From NCBI RefSeq assembly GCF_005871165.1, contig NZ_SWKP01000008.1, positions 301,638 through 365,637 on the forward strand: 64,000 bases of DNA, read 5' to 3'. Both the position numbers and the translations under genes were made by a program. The notes beneath the pieces were generated by a model. The model was not told where the DNA came from, did not search any database, and worked only from the letters and a program-made list of their open reading frames with translations. The stretch comes from Maricaulis alexandrii (GTDB lineage: Bacteria; Pseudomonadota; Alphaproteobacteria; Caulobacterales; Maricaulaceae). Numbering within the stretch: the stretch's first letter is position 1; every line of letters begins with the position of its first letter. Below are positions 9,499 through 17,568 of this stretch, one piece after another.

Positions 9499-9515
9499 CT
9501 TGACACCGTGTCAAG
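9499..9515. promoter_or_regulatory. Palindrome, possible TetR operator 2 overlapping a TTGACA box
   Basis: CTTGACAC-C-GTGTCAAG is a perfect 8+1+8 dyad 20 bp before the tetR ATG. It embeds TTGACA on both strands, so a bound repressor would cover a -35 element of either divergent gene. Autoregulation and control of the 8578-9438 operon is the likely reading. Confidence 0.55.
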
Positions 9516-9534
9516 CGTTTCCGAAAACAGGGTC

Positions 9535-10161
9535 ATGCCCCGCTCAAAAGACGAATCCACCCGCACCCTGATCCTGAAAGCCTGCCGCCGCCTGCTCGAG
9601 GCCGGGCCCGGTCAGGCGGTCCGCATGAGCGATGTGGCCAAGGCCGCCGGCGTCAGCCGCCAGGCGGTCTATCTCCACTTTCCCAAGCGCGCCGACCTCC
9701 TGGTCGAGACCGCGCGCCACATTGATGCGGAAGAGGATGTCGATGCCCGTCTGGCCCCCAGCCGGGCGGCGAAGGACGGCCTGTCGCGACTCGACCTCTA
9801 TATCGAGGCCTGGGGAAATTACATTCCGGTGGTGATGCCGACCGCCCGCGCCCTGATCGCGATGAGCGATACGGATGAGGATGCGCGCGCGGCCTGGGAC
9901 AACCGGATGGCGGCCATGCGCCATGGCTGCGAGGCCGCCGTCCGCGCACTGAAGAATGATGGCAGACTGACGCCGGAACTGGAGGCGGACCGGGCCACGG
10001 ATCTGCTCTGGTCCCTGCTCTCGGTGGACCACTGGGACAATCTCGTTGGCCGGTGCGGCTGGTCGCAGCCGGACTATATCGCCCAGATCCAGCGTCTCGC
10101 CCGCGCCGCCCTGGTCAAACCGGCCCCGCAAGCCCGCACGCCCCGGATCACCAGCCTGTGA
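9535..10161 (+). CDS. TetR/AcrR family transcriptional regulator
   Basis: A 208-aa regulator with a TetR N-terminal helix-turn-helix: TLILKACRRLLEAG, then VRMSDVAKAAGVSRQAVY-LHF, residues about 12-55, followed by a variable ligand-binding domain. The ATG was preferred to an upstream in-frame GTG at 9508 because that GTG lies inside the palindrome and adds nine residues before the conserved region. It is divergent from the atypical SDR/DUF1772 operon and 67 bp upstream of the YghU-type glutathione transferase, which may also be in its regulon. The ligand is unknown. Confidence 0.9.
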   Translation: MPRSKDESTRTLILKACRRLLEAGPGQAVRMSDVAKAAGVSRQAVYLHFPKRADLLVETARHIDAEEDVDARLAPSRAAKDGLSRLDLYIEAWGNYIPVVMPTARALIAMSDTDEDARAAWDNRMAAMRHGCEAAVRALKNDGRLTPELEADRATDLLWSLLSVDHWDNLVGRCGWSQPDYIAQIQRLARAALVKPAPQARTPRITSL

Positions 10162-10228
10162 TCAGCCCGGCGTCTTGTCCGCAGGATCCGGGCTCTTACA
10201 TCTCGCCCCAAGCCAAGAGGGAATGATC

Positions 10229-11089
10229 ATGAGTGACACGACCGGATACACCCCGCCCAAGGTCTGGACCTGGGACAATGAAAGCGGCGGACGCTTTGCC
10301 AGCATCAACCGGCCGATTGCCGGGTCCACGCACGACAAGGAGCTTCCCGTCGGGGAGCATCCCTTCCAGCTCTACTCCCTCGCCACACCCAATGGGGTGA
10401 AAGTGACGGTCATGTTCGAGGAATTGCTCGAGCTGGGCATTTCCGAGGCCGAGTATGATGCCTGGACGGTCAACATCTCCGAGGGCGAGCAATTCGGCTC
10501 CGGTTTTGTCGCCATCAATCCCAATTCCAAGATCCCGGCCCTGCTGGACCGCTCCGGTGAGACGCCGGTCCGGGTCTTCGAGTCCGGCTCGATCCTGGTC
10601 CACCTGGCCGAGAAATTCGGACATTTCCTGCCCAAGGACCCGGCCGCGCGCACCGAAGCCTTCAACTGGCTGTTCTGGCAGATGGGGTCTGCGCCCTTCC
10701 TCGGCGGCGGGTTCGGCCATTTCTACGCCTATGCGCCGGAGAAGTTCGAATACCCGATCAATCGCTACGCCATGGAAGTGAAGCGCCAGCTCGACGTGCT
10801 CGACAAGCATCTGGCGGAGAATGACTATTTGGCCGGCGCGGAATACTCGATCGCCGACATGGCCGTCTGGTCCTGGTATGGCGCTCTGGTTCTGGGCCGT
10901 CTCTACGAAGCCGCCGAATTCCTCTCGGTCAGCGAATACACGCATGTCCTTCGCTGGGCGAAGGCGATCAATGACCGCCCCGCCGTCAAGCGCGGCATCC
11001 GCGTCAACAAGGTCTGGGGCGATGAAGCCACCCAGATGCGCGAACGCCATTCCGCCGATGATTTCAAATCACCGGCGGAAACGGCCTAG
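10229..11089 (+). CDS. yghU: YghU-type glutathione S-transferase / disulfide-bond oxidoreductase
   Basis: The 286-aa protein matches the YghU/Nu-class GST layout: an extended N-terminus (YTPPKVWTWD), the thioredoxin-like domain with LYSLATPNGVKVTVMFEEL and NPNSKIPALLD, the ESGSILVHLAEKFG glutathione-binding segment, and the all-alpha domain (WLFWQMGSAPFLGGGFGHF, YSIADMAVWSWYG). Nu-class enzymes bind glutathione disulfide and act as disulfide reductases or peroxidases. The second of two close ATGs was chosen because GAGGGA then lies 6 nt upstream. It follows tetR on the same strand. It ends 9 bp before the convergent lipoprotein gene. Confidence 0.93.
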   Translation: MSDTTGYTPPKVWTWDNESGGRFASINRPIAGSTHDKELPVGEHPFQLYSLATPNGVKVTVMFEELLELGISEAEYDAWTVNISEGEQFGSGFVAINPNSKIPALLDRSGETPVRVFESGSILVHLAEKFGHFLPKDPAARTEAFNWLFWQMGSAPFLGGGFGHFYAYAPEKFEYPINRYAMEVKRQLDVLDKHLAENDYLAGAEYSIADMAVWSWYGALVLGRLYEAAEFLSVSEYTHVLRWAKAINDRPAVKRGIRVNKVWGDEATQMRERHSADDFKSPAETA

Positions 11090-11098
11090 GCGTCCGGG

Positions 11099-13093
11099 TC
11101 AGCCCAGCGAGACCAGCAGATCGCCGAGCGCTTGCATGCGTTCGGCATCTGCGCCCTCGGCCTCACCCGCCAGTTCCTGGAAATGCGTGCCCATCAGGAC
11201 GAGATCATCGGTTTCGGCCTCGCCCGCTGACCAGGCATTCACCAGATCACGCGCCTGCCCCAAACGGTCGGCCGCCAGGGCCTCGGTGCGGGTCAGCTGG
11301 TCCAGATAGGCCAGCGCCACGACCGGCTCGGCCGGCCAGTCGAAATGCAGCTGGGTCTGGGTATTGGCTTCGTCGAAGCGGATCAGATTGGCTGCCGCGA
11401 TCTCGTTTTCGGTCAGCAGACCGTTCGGCACCAGCTCCAGTACATCCAGACCGCGGACGATCTCCGGCGCCCAGATATAGCCATTGTGCCAATAGGCGGC
11501 CCAATAGCCGGCCAGGAAGAGGTTTTCCTCACTCACCGGCCCCCGGTCAAAGAAGGCAATCTCGACAATATTGTCCGGATCGGTGAAATCGGTGATCGAC
11601 AGGCCGCCGGAATACCAGCCCTGCACCATGATATCGCGCCCCGGGACCGGGATCAGCGAGCCGTTATGGGCGACGCAGTTCTCGACACTCGTCTGTTCCG
11701 GCGGGATCTTGAAGAAGCCGCGGCGTTCCAGCGTGCCGTCCTCGCCGATCGTGGCGACGATATTGGCACCCCAGTTTTCCGGATCCTCTTCACGGCAACG
11801 CGGCATCAGACCGCCACCCCACTCATCGGTGAACAGGACGGCATCGGCTTCATTGGTGAAGGTGGCGGAGTGCCAATAGGCCATGTTCGGATCGAACAGG
11901 TCGGAAATCCGCTGCGGATTCACCGGGTCGGAAATGTCCAGAAGGATGCCATTGCCACCACAGGCGCCGGCCGCCAGATTCATTTCGGGATAAACCGTAA
12001 TATCGTGACAGGCCACGGTGGACGAGGCCTCCTGGGCGCCCTCCTCGATCGCGCCGCCGGCCCAGAGGCCCGCGATCGCACCAGTTTCCGGGTCCGCGAA
12101 AATATGCGGCCGGTTCACGACCGCGGCCGTCTCCGGCGCATCCAGCGGCACTTCGATAATGTCGATCGAGTAGAGGGCCGTGTCCGGATTCTCGTCCGGC
12201 TCACCGCCCACGCATCCGGCGAGCTCACTTTCCGGACGCACACCGCTCGTGCCCTGGACATAGACATAGAGCGTGTCCGGGTCGGTGGGATCCGGAACCA
12301 GGGTGTGGGTGTGGGAGCCGCGGCAGGTCTGGACGGCCGCGACCTGGACCGGCGCGGTAATGTCGGAAATGTCAAAGATCCGCACGCCGAGGAAACGCTC
12401 CTCGCTGCTGTCCTCCTCGACCCCGCCGGCGCCGCAATCCAGCCGCGCCCGGCCCTGTTCCACCGAGTGGAAGAGAAGATTGCCGTGGATGGACACATCG
12501 CCCTGGCCACCCGGACAGGCCACTGAGACCAGCAATTCCGGATCGGTCGGCACCGCCGCGTCATAGATGTTGAAGCCGTGGAAATTGCCCATCACGACCC
12601 GGTCGCCGGAGAAGGCCAGATCGGTATTGGCAAAGGCGAGCGGCCGGATCTGCGGCCCCGCATCGGCATCGTCTTCACCGGTTTCGGCGTCAGCGGTTTC
12701 GCCGTCAGCGGTTTCAGCAGTTTCAGCGCTTTCGGTGGTTTCGTTCTCTGCAGCCTCGTCTGCGTCCGCACCATCGTCCGGAGCCTCCTCGGCATCATCG
12801 CCGTCGGCGGCGTCCTCGTCCTCTTCCGGCGGATCGATCCATTCAGCCGGAACGAAGAACATCGTCTCTTCGTCAAAGAAGCCCGGCGGCGGCGGCACAT
12901 TGGCGATCAGGTTCACATTCCAGGACACGCTCTCCGCGTCCATGACACCGGCGGCCAGTCCGGCGCGGCTGGGCGCCGGGTCCGTCTCCGGCAGGACATA
13001 GGCCTGGCTGTCCTCGTCGGACGGGGCGGAGCAGGCGGCCATGGTCAGCGCCAGAAGGCTGACCCCGGCCAGATGTGTCAGAGCGTGTTTCAT
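11099..13093 (-). CDS. LVIVD-repeat-type secreted lipoprotein with acidic linker
   Basis: A 664-aa envelope protein. The N-terminus is a lipoprotein signal peptide with lipobox LTMAAC (Cys21). Residues about 90-155 form an extremely acidic Asp/Glu/Ala/Thr linker. The rest resembles beta-propeller LVIVD-repeat proteins, with repeated units such as FSGDRVVMGNFHGFNIYDA, VRIFDISDITAPVQVA and LDISDPVNPQRISDL. Such proteins have no fixed catalytic role. It is 24 bp downstream of a DUF305 gene, a common neighbour pairing, and both probably depend on the promoter region with the palindrome at 13837. It is likely anchored in the outer membrane. Confidence 0.85.
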   Translation of the reverse strand: MKHALTHLAGVSLLALTMAACSAPSDEDSQAYVLPETDPAPSRAGLAAGVMDAESVSWNVNLIANVPPPPGFFDEETMFFVPAEWIDPPEEDEDAADGDDAEEAPDDGADADEAAENETTESAETAETADGETADAETGEDDADAGPQIRPLAFANTDLAFSGDRVVMGNFHGFNIYDAAVPTDPELLVSVACPGGQGDVSIHGNLLFHSVEQGRARLDCGAGGVEEDSSEERFLGVRIFDISDITAPVQVAAVQTCRGSHTHTLVPDPTDPDTLYVYVQGTSGVRPESELAGCVGGEPDENPDTALYSIDIIEVPLDAPETAAVVNRPHIFADPETGAIAGLWAGGAIEEGAQEASSTVACHDITVYPEMNLAAGACGGNGILLDISDPVNPQRISDLFDPNMAYWHSATFTNEADAVLFTDEWGGGLMPRCREEDPENWGANIVATIGEDGTLERRGFFKIPPEQTSVENCVAHNGSLIPVPGRDIMVQGWYSGGLSITDFTDPDNIVEIAFFDRGPVSEENLFLAGYWAAYWHNGYIWAPEIVRGLDVLELVPNGLLTENEIAAANLIRFDEANTQTQLHFDWPAEPVVALAYLDQLTRTEALAADRLGQARDLVNAWSAGEAETDDLVLMGTHFQELAGEAEGADAERMQALGDLLVSLG

Positions 13094-13117
13094 GATTTCC
13101 CCCAGCGATAAGGCCTG

Positions 13118-13825
13118 TCAGAGGCCGGCAAGAATGGAGCGCATGCGCGCGATTTCGGATGATTGGTCGGCCATCACATCTGTCAGGAATTGCGACAATT
13201 CCGGGTCTTCGCCATTGCCCGGCGTGGCCAGCAGGGCCTCCACCATGTCGATGGCGCCCTGGTGATGGTGGATCATGCCGGTCAGGAAGAGCCGGTCGAA
13301 TTCATCGCCCTCGGCCATGGACAATTCCACCATCTGTGCCGGCGACAGCATGCCGGCCATCAGCGGGATGTCCGAGGGCGCGTTGGCGGGGTGATGGCCG
13401 CCATGGGCGGCTGCCTGCGAGTGCGCCATCTGCGTATGGACGTCATGGCCCGGCATGGTCGTGTGATCCATGACCATTTCGGTGGATTCGCCGCGTTCCC
13501 GGAGCCAGCGGCGCATCATCGCCATTTCGTCACTCTGGGACCGGGCAATCCGGTCGCCCATCAGTGTCACGGCCCGGTTATCGGTCCGCTCGGCGATCAT
13601 CGCGACCATGTCGACCGCCTGATTATGGTGGACGATCATGTGCTGCATGAATTCCGCATCATCCGCCGTGTAGGGCACGGCGGCCAGCGCGGTGGATTCG
13701 TCCGGGGTCAGGATGCGCGAGGACTGTCCCGGCGCACCGGGCTGCACGATGGGGGGCTGGGCCAGCGCCGGCACGGCGCCCAGGGCGAAAGCCGGCACAA
13801 GCAAGAGGAGAGAACGGCGCATCAT
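13118..13825 (-). CDS. Exported DUF305 protein
   Basis: A 235-aa protein with a signal peptide (LLLLVPAFALGAVPALAQ). The DUF305 signature occurs in two halves: FMQHMIVHHNQAVDMV and, after a His-rich linker (HTQMAHSQAAAHGGHHP), FLTGMIHHHQGAIDMVEALL. DUF305 proteins are ferritin-like four-helix proteins of the periplasm or cell surface, often near metal (especially copper) genes; the many His and Met residues fit metal binding. Translation may begin at either of two adjacent ATGs. It heads the operon with the LVIVD-type lipoprotein. Confidence 0.88.
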   Translation of the reverse strand: MMRRSLLLLVPAFALGAVPALAQPPIVQPGAPGQSSRILTPDESTALAAVPYTADDAEFMQHMIVHHNQAVDMVAMIAERTDNRAVTLMGDRIARSQSDEMAMMRRWLRERGESTEMVMDHTTMPGHDVHTQMAHSQAAAHGGHHPANAPSDIPLMAGMLSPAQMVELSMAEGDEFDRLFLTGMIHHHQGAIDMVEALLATPGNGEDPELSQFLTDVMADQSSEIARMRSILAGL

Positions 13826-13836
13826 GAGGCAATCCG

Positions 13837-13858
13837 GGTGAAATCAAAGGATTTCACC
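13837..13858. promoter_or_regulatory. Perfect 22-bp palindrome upstream of DUF305 operon
   Basis: GGTGAAATC-AAAG-GATTTCACC has 9-bp perfect arms and a 4-nt centre and ends 12 bp before the DUF305 start. It could be an operator or a 5'-UTR hairpin. It is not a recognised CueR, CsoR or Fur site. It lies in the only intergenic space that can hold the promoter of the DUF305-LVIVD operon. Confidence 0.6.
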
Positions 13859-13901
13859 AGATTAGTCACAAGCCGCCGGCAATGCCAATCAATGCGGGGT
13901 G

Positions 13902-14381
13902 TCAGTCCTCACCCGGGCTCATCTGGGACTGCATGTAGCGCTCTTCCCCGATCTTCTCGATCAGGCCGAGCTGGGTCTCCAGATAATCGGTGTGCTCTTC
14001 CTCGCTCTCAAGGATATCGACGAGCATTTTGCGCGAGACGTAGTCCTTGACCTCTTCGCAATAGGCGATGGCCTCGACATAGAAGGGATGCGCCCGCTTT
14101 TCGATCTTCAGATCGGCTTCCAGGCATTCCTTGAGGGTCTCGCCGATATAGATCTTGGCCAGGTCCTGGACATTGGGCAGGCCCTCCAGGAAGAGAATCC
14201 GCTCGATCAGCAGATCGGCATGCTTCATCTCGTCGATGGATTCCTCGTATTCGACCTTGGCGATCTTGGCGAAACCCCAATCCTTGAACATGCGGGCATG
14301 CAGGAAATACTGGTTCACCGCCGCCAGTTCGAGCTTCAGGGCCTGGTTGAGATACTCAATGACCTTGGCATCACCCTTCAT
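13902..14381 (-). CDS. bfr: Bacterioferritin
   Basis: A 159-aa iron-storage ferritin that forms haem-containing 24-mers and oxidises Fe(II) at a di-iron site. Canonical residues are all present at the E. coli numbering: E18, E51, M52 (haem ligand) and H54, in the segments KLELAAVNQYFLHARM and YEESIDEMKHADLLIERI. The second helix pair contains ESEEEHTDYLETQL. The chosen ATG gives the standard MKGDAKVIEYLN start. The gene lies 127 bp downstream of bfd on the same strand, a functional pair for iron release. Confidence 0.97.
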   Translation of the reverse strand: MKGDAKVIEYLNQALKLELAAVNQYFLHARMFKDWGFAKIAKVEYEESIDEMKHADLLIERILFLEGLPNVQDLAKIYIGETLKECLEADLKIEKRAHPFYVEAIAYCEEVKDYVSRKMLVDILESEEEHTDYLETQLGLIEKIGEERYMQSQMSPGED

Positions 14382-14508
14382 GACGGCATTCCTTCTTGCT
14401 GCGTCGAATGGTCGCCACTCTACGCAAAAGTGCGCATGCGCCAACGTCTATCTTTGCAAGTGAAAATGGGTGTCTTTCGCGACAGGGGCGCGCGCCTGGC
14501 CGGCTGAC

Positions 14509-14706
14509 CTATTCGGCGGCCGCCGCCATGTCGTCCGGACCCAGACGGGTGGCGGCGATCATGTCGGCCACATCCGGCAGGCAGCGTCCGCATTGCGGCT
14601 TGGTCGAGCAGCGCTTGAACACACAGGACACGCCCTTCACAGCCGGGTCAGCGGCAGCAGCCTGAAGCTCTTTTTCGCGCAGCGCGTTGCAGATGCAGAC
14701 ATACAT
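14509..14706 (-). CDS. bfd: Bacterioferritin-associated ferredoxin
   Basis: A 65-aa [2Fe-2S] protein that reduces bacterioferritin to mobilise stored iron. It begins MYVCICNALRE and has the BFD-type cysteine set C4, C6, C39, C42 (CxC...QCGRC) at the same positions as E. coli Bfd. Two extra cysteines (C28, C33) are present. The start was placed at the Met directly before YVCIC rather than an upstream alternative. A Fur-like dyad lies 46 bp upstream, consistent with induction under iron limitation. Confidence 0.95.
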   Translation of the reverse strand: MYVCICNALREKELQAAAADPAVKGVSCVFKRCSTKPQCGRCLPDVADMIAATRLGPDDMAAAAE

Positions 14707-14751
14707 GGGCGGGACGCCATCTGTGAGTGATGACAAAATCTTTCCCGCAAA

Positions 14752-14766
14752 TGCGAATGACTGTCA
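14752..14766. promoter_or_regulatory. Fur-like box upstream of bfd
   Basis: TGCGAAT-G-ACTGTCA fits the 7-1-7 Fur consensus TGATAAT-N-ATTATCA at 10 of 14 arm positions by hand count. It sits in the only AT-richer patch before bfd, where the promoter should be. Iron control is inferred from the match and the gene function. Confidence 0.45.
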
Positions 14767-14816
14767 ACTACATAAATCATGCATCCGGTGGGTTTTGAGT
14801 CAGGGCGACACTCCCT

Positions 14817-14950
14817 CCTTCTCCCTGGGGAGAAGGTGCCGCGAAGCGGCGGATGAGGGGGAACGGCGAGGTCTTCGCGATTATCCCCAAACACCGGGAT
14901 TTCCCCCTCTCCCGGCGCATGCGCGCCACCCTCTCCCCGTGGGAGAGGGG
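14817..14950. repeat. Interspersed palindromic repeat, copy A
   Basis: A 134-bp unit bounded by hairpins: CCTTCTCCCTGGGGAGAAGG at one end and CCCTCTCCCC...GAGAGGG-type at the other, with internal hairpins TGCCGCGAAGCGGC and CGGCGCATGCGCG. Two more copies in inverse orientation lie at 63526-63657 and 63767-63881. It occupies the space between bfd and the AIM24 gene. It is a REP/MITE-like intergenic element without coding capacity. Confidence 0.85.
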
Positions 14951-14979
14951 GTTTGCAGCACCGAGCTTGAAGGGCGGAC

Positions 14980-15771
14980 CTAATTCCCCCGCATGATCGA
15001 GCCGAGCGGGCCCAGGACGGAGCCTTCGCCCTGGCCCGATCCGGCGACCGGGACATTGGCCAGGATGCGGCCGGCCAGGCGCGAGAAGGGCATGGACTGG
15101 ATCCAGACCTGACCCGGGCCGCGCAGACGCGCAAAGAAGACGCCCTCGCCGCCGAAGATCATCGATTTGATATTGCCGGCGCGCTCGATCTCGAACTCCA
15201 CATCCGGCGTGTAGGCGACGACACAGCCGGTATCGATGTGGATTTCCTCACCGGGCGCGAGATCCTTCTTGATCAGCGTTCCGCCGGCATGGACGAAGCA
15301 CCAGCCCGTGCCCTGCAGGCGCTGCATGATGAAGCCTTCACCGCCGAACAGGCCGGTCATGATCCGCTTTTGCAGCGCAATGCCGATCGACACGCCCTTG
15401 GCCGCCGCCAGGAAACTGTCCTTCTGGCAGATCAGCTCGCCGCCCAGATCAGGCAGATGGACCGGGATGATCGTGCCCGGGAACGGCGCGGCAAAGGCCG
15501 CATGGGCCTTGCCCTGCCCCTGATGGGTGAAGACCGTCATGAACAGGCTTTCCCCGGTCAGCAGCCGCTTGCCGGCGCCGGCCAGCGCGCCCCAGACACC
15601 GGAATTCTGCTTGGAGCCGTCACCAAAGACCGCCTCCATCGTCACCGACGGGGATTTGTACATCATGGCGCCGGCCTCGGAGACGACACTCTCCCCCGGA
15701 TCCAGCTCCACTTCGACATACTGGATGTCTTCGCCACCGATCTTGTAGTCGATCACGTCTGCCTGGCTCAT
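14980..15771 (-). CDS. AIM24/TIGR00266 family protein
   Basis: A 263-aa protein of the AIM24 (TIGR00266) family, built from a beta-rich double fold. Recognisable segments are YKIGGEDIQYVEVELDPGE, SEAGAMMYKSPSV, LTGESLFMTVFTHQG, ICQKDSFLAAAKGVSIGI and FVHAGGTLIKKDLAPGEEI-type sequence. The protein is probably cytosolic or membrane-peripheral and its biochemical role is unknown. The start is set by a good AGGAG ribosome-binding site 7 nt before the ATG. It seems monocistronic. Confidence 0.88.
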   Translation of the reverse strand: MSQADVIDYKIGGEDIQYVEVELDPGESVVSEAGAMMYKSPSVTMEAVFGDGSKQNSGVWGALAGAGKRLLTGESLFMTVFTHQGQGKAHAAFAAPFPGTIIPVHLPDLGGELICQKDSFLAAAKGVSIGIALQKRIMTGLFGGEGFIMQRLQGTGWCFVHAGGTLIKKDLAPGEEIHIDTGCVVAYTPDVEFEIERAGNIKSMIFGGEGVFFARLRGPGQVWIQSMPFSRLAGRILANVPVAGSGQGEGSVLGPLGSIMRGN

Positions 15772-15869
15772 CTTGCTCTCCTGAAAACCGTCCACGCCAG
15801 CTTAGCGGCGCGTACCGGTCCGGCAAGCGCATCACGGGTCAGGTTTCAGATTTCAGGCAGAAATTCCGG

Positions 15870-16286
15870 TCAGATCGTCTGCACATCCGCGTGCTCGGCG
15901 GCATCGCGGATCAAATGCGCCAGATGCACGGGCATGTCCCCGGAGTGCGAGCGGAAGCTGGCATTCTTGTCCAGGCGCGACACGTCTTCCGGGATTTTCG
16001 ATTCATCCACGGCGATGGAGCCCGACAGGATCATGACCGGCGTATCCCCGGCATGGGCCCGTGTGGTTTCCAGCGTGTCGGTCGGATGGATGGAATCGGG
16101 CAGGCGCAGATCCAGCAGGATCAGGTCATAGCTTTTGCGTTCAAGACAGCGCTTGGCATCCTTGAGCGTGCGCGCCACTTCAAACTCGATGTCCAGATCG
16201 CCCGCTTCGCAGACGGCATGCTGGACCAGCATGGCGTCGGCAAAATCATCTTCGACGTGCAGAACACTGAGCGCTTGGCCTGACAT
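15870..16286 (-). CDS. Single-domain response regulator
   Basis: A 138-aa receiver-only protein. The acidic pair D13-D14 (VEDD), the phospho-acceptor D59 (LILLDLRLPD), S88 (ILSGS) and K107 (LDKNA) are all in place. There is no output domain, so it acts as a phosphate shuttle or binds a partner, like CheY- or Rcp1-type regulators. No histidine kinase lies nearby. The ATG before SGQALSVLHVEDD follows GGGAGGG at a suitable distance and was preferred over an upstream start. Confidence 0.9.
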   Translation of the reverse strand: MSGQALSVLHVEDDFADAMLVQHAVCEAGDLDIEFEVARTLKDAKRCLERKSYDLILLDLRLPDSIHPTDTLETTRAHAGDTPVMILSGSIAVDESKIPEDVSRLDKNASFRSHSGDMPVHLAHLIRDAAEHADVQTI

Positions 16287-16357
16287 TGATCCCTCCCAAT
16301 TCGGCATCCTATATCGGTTGCCTTACCGAACCGTATACGAGTCCCGGAGCAATTGAC

Positions 16358-17254
16358 TCAAAAATCTGCAGGCAGAGCCTTGCCACTCCGGGTTGCGGCC
16401 GCAATTACGGTGTTTCGCAACAGCATGGCAATGGTCATCGGGCCGATTCCGCCGGGAACCGGTGTAATCCAGCCGGCATGGCCGACAATCTCGTCAAAGG
16501 CCGCATCCCCCACGAGGCGAGTCTTGCCTTCGCCCCGTTCCGGCGCGTCGATCCGGTTGATGCCGACATCCAGCACGCAGGCGCCCGGCTTCACCCAGTC
16601 GCCCTTGACCATTTCCGGACGCCCCACCGCCGGCACCAGAATGTCGGCTGTGCGGCAGAGGGCTGGCAGGTCCTTGGTGCGCGAGTGCGCGACGGTCACG
16701 GTGGCATTCTTTTCCAGGAACAAGAGCGCCGCCGGCTTGCCAACCAGGATGGAGCGGCCGATCACCACGACATTCTTGCCGGAGATATCCCCCAGCGCGC
16801 GCTCGGCCAGCAGGACACAGCCTGCCGGTGTGCACGGACGCAGGCCCGGCTTGCCCAGCACGATCCGGCCGGCACTGACATCGGTCAGCCCGTCGACATC
16901 CTTGTCCGGGTCGATCTCGCCGATCACACGGTTGGCATCGATATGATCCGGCAGCGGCATCTGGACCAGGATCCCGTCCACCATGTCATCGGCATTGAGC
17001 TGGCGCACAATCTCGATCGCCTCGGCTTCGGTGGTCTCGGCCGGCTTGCGGAATTCGATGGATTTGAGGCCCGCCGCCTCGGTGCGTTTCACCTTGTTGC
17101 GGACATAGACATCGCTGGCCGGGTCATCGCCGATCAGCACCACGGCGAGACAGGGCGCCCGTCCGATCTGCTTGGCCAGTTCAGCCCCGACTTCACCGGC
17201 CCGGGCATCAATCTCGGCGGCGACCGCCTTGCCATCAATCAGTTGAGCACTCAT
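16358..17254 (-). CDS. folD: Bifunctional methylenetetrahydrofolate dehydrogenase/cyclohydrolase
   Basis: FolD interconverts 5,10-methylene-THF, methenyl-THF and 10-formyl-THF using NADP. The 298-aa protein has the catalytic lysine in YVRNKVKRTEAAG, DGILVQMPLPDHID, DKDVDGLTDVSAGRI, PCTPAGCVLL, the dinucleotide loop VVIGRSILVGKPAALL, and PVPGGIGPMTIAMLL. The start overlaps the DUF167 gene's stop by 20 bp, giving a YggT-DUF167-FolD operon order on the minus strand. Confidence 0.97.
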   Translation of the reverse strand: MSAQLIDGKAVAAEIDARAGEVGAELAKQIGRAPCLAVVLIGDDPASDVYVRNKVKRTEAAGLKSIEFRKPAETTEAEAIEIVRQLNADDMVDGILVQMPLPDHIDANRVIGEIDPDKDVDGLTDVSAGRIVLGKPGLRPCTPAGCVLLAERALGDISGKNVVVIGRSILVGKPAALLFLEKNATVTVAHSRTKDLPALCRTADILVPAVGRPEMVKGDWVKPGACVLDVGINRIDAPERGEGKTRLVGDAAFDEIVGHAGWITPVPGGIGPMTIAMLLRNTVIAAATRSGKALPADF

Positions 17255-17564
17255 CCGCAAAACCCTCCAGCAAGGCCGTGACAGGCTGGAGGGCCGCCCC
17301 CTCGACAGCAATGCGCACGGTTTTCAGACGGGATGTCGCGCCGCGTATAACATCCAGATCGCGTTTGGGAAGGCCCAACTGCTTGGCCAGCAGCGCCACC
17401 AGCGCCGCATTCGCCTTGCCCTTCTCCGGAACGGCCCGAACCCTCACCGCCAGGTGCACACTGCCATCCGACGCGGCCCGCCAGGCCTCGATGACGTCCT
17501 TCGAGGCATTCGGCGTCAGGCGGACCTGGAAGGTCAGCCCGTCCTTGTCCTGACGATAGCGCAC
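17235..17564 (-). CDS. DUF167/YggU family protein
   Basis: A 109-aa protein of the small DUF167 (YggU) family: FQVRLTPNASKDVIEAW, VHLAVRVRAVPEKGKANAAL and RDLDVIRGATSRLKTVRI. The structure is a compact alpha-beta fold with no known activity. Its place directly after a YggT gene is conserved widely among Proteobacteria. The gap to YggT is 4 bp and it overlaps folD by 20 bp. Confidence 0.92.
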   Translation of the reverse strand: MRYRQDKDGLTFQVRLTPNASKDVIEAWRAASDGSVHLAVRVRAVPEKGKANAALVALLAKQLGLPKRDLDVIRGATSRLKTVRIAVEGAALQPVTALLEGFADECSTD

Positions 17565-17568
17565 CGGA

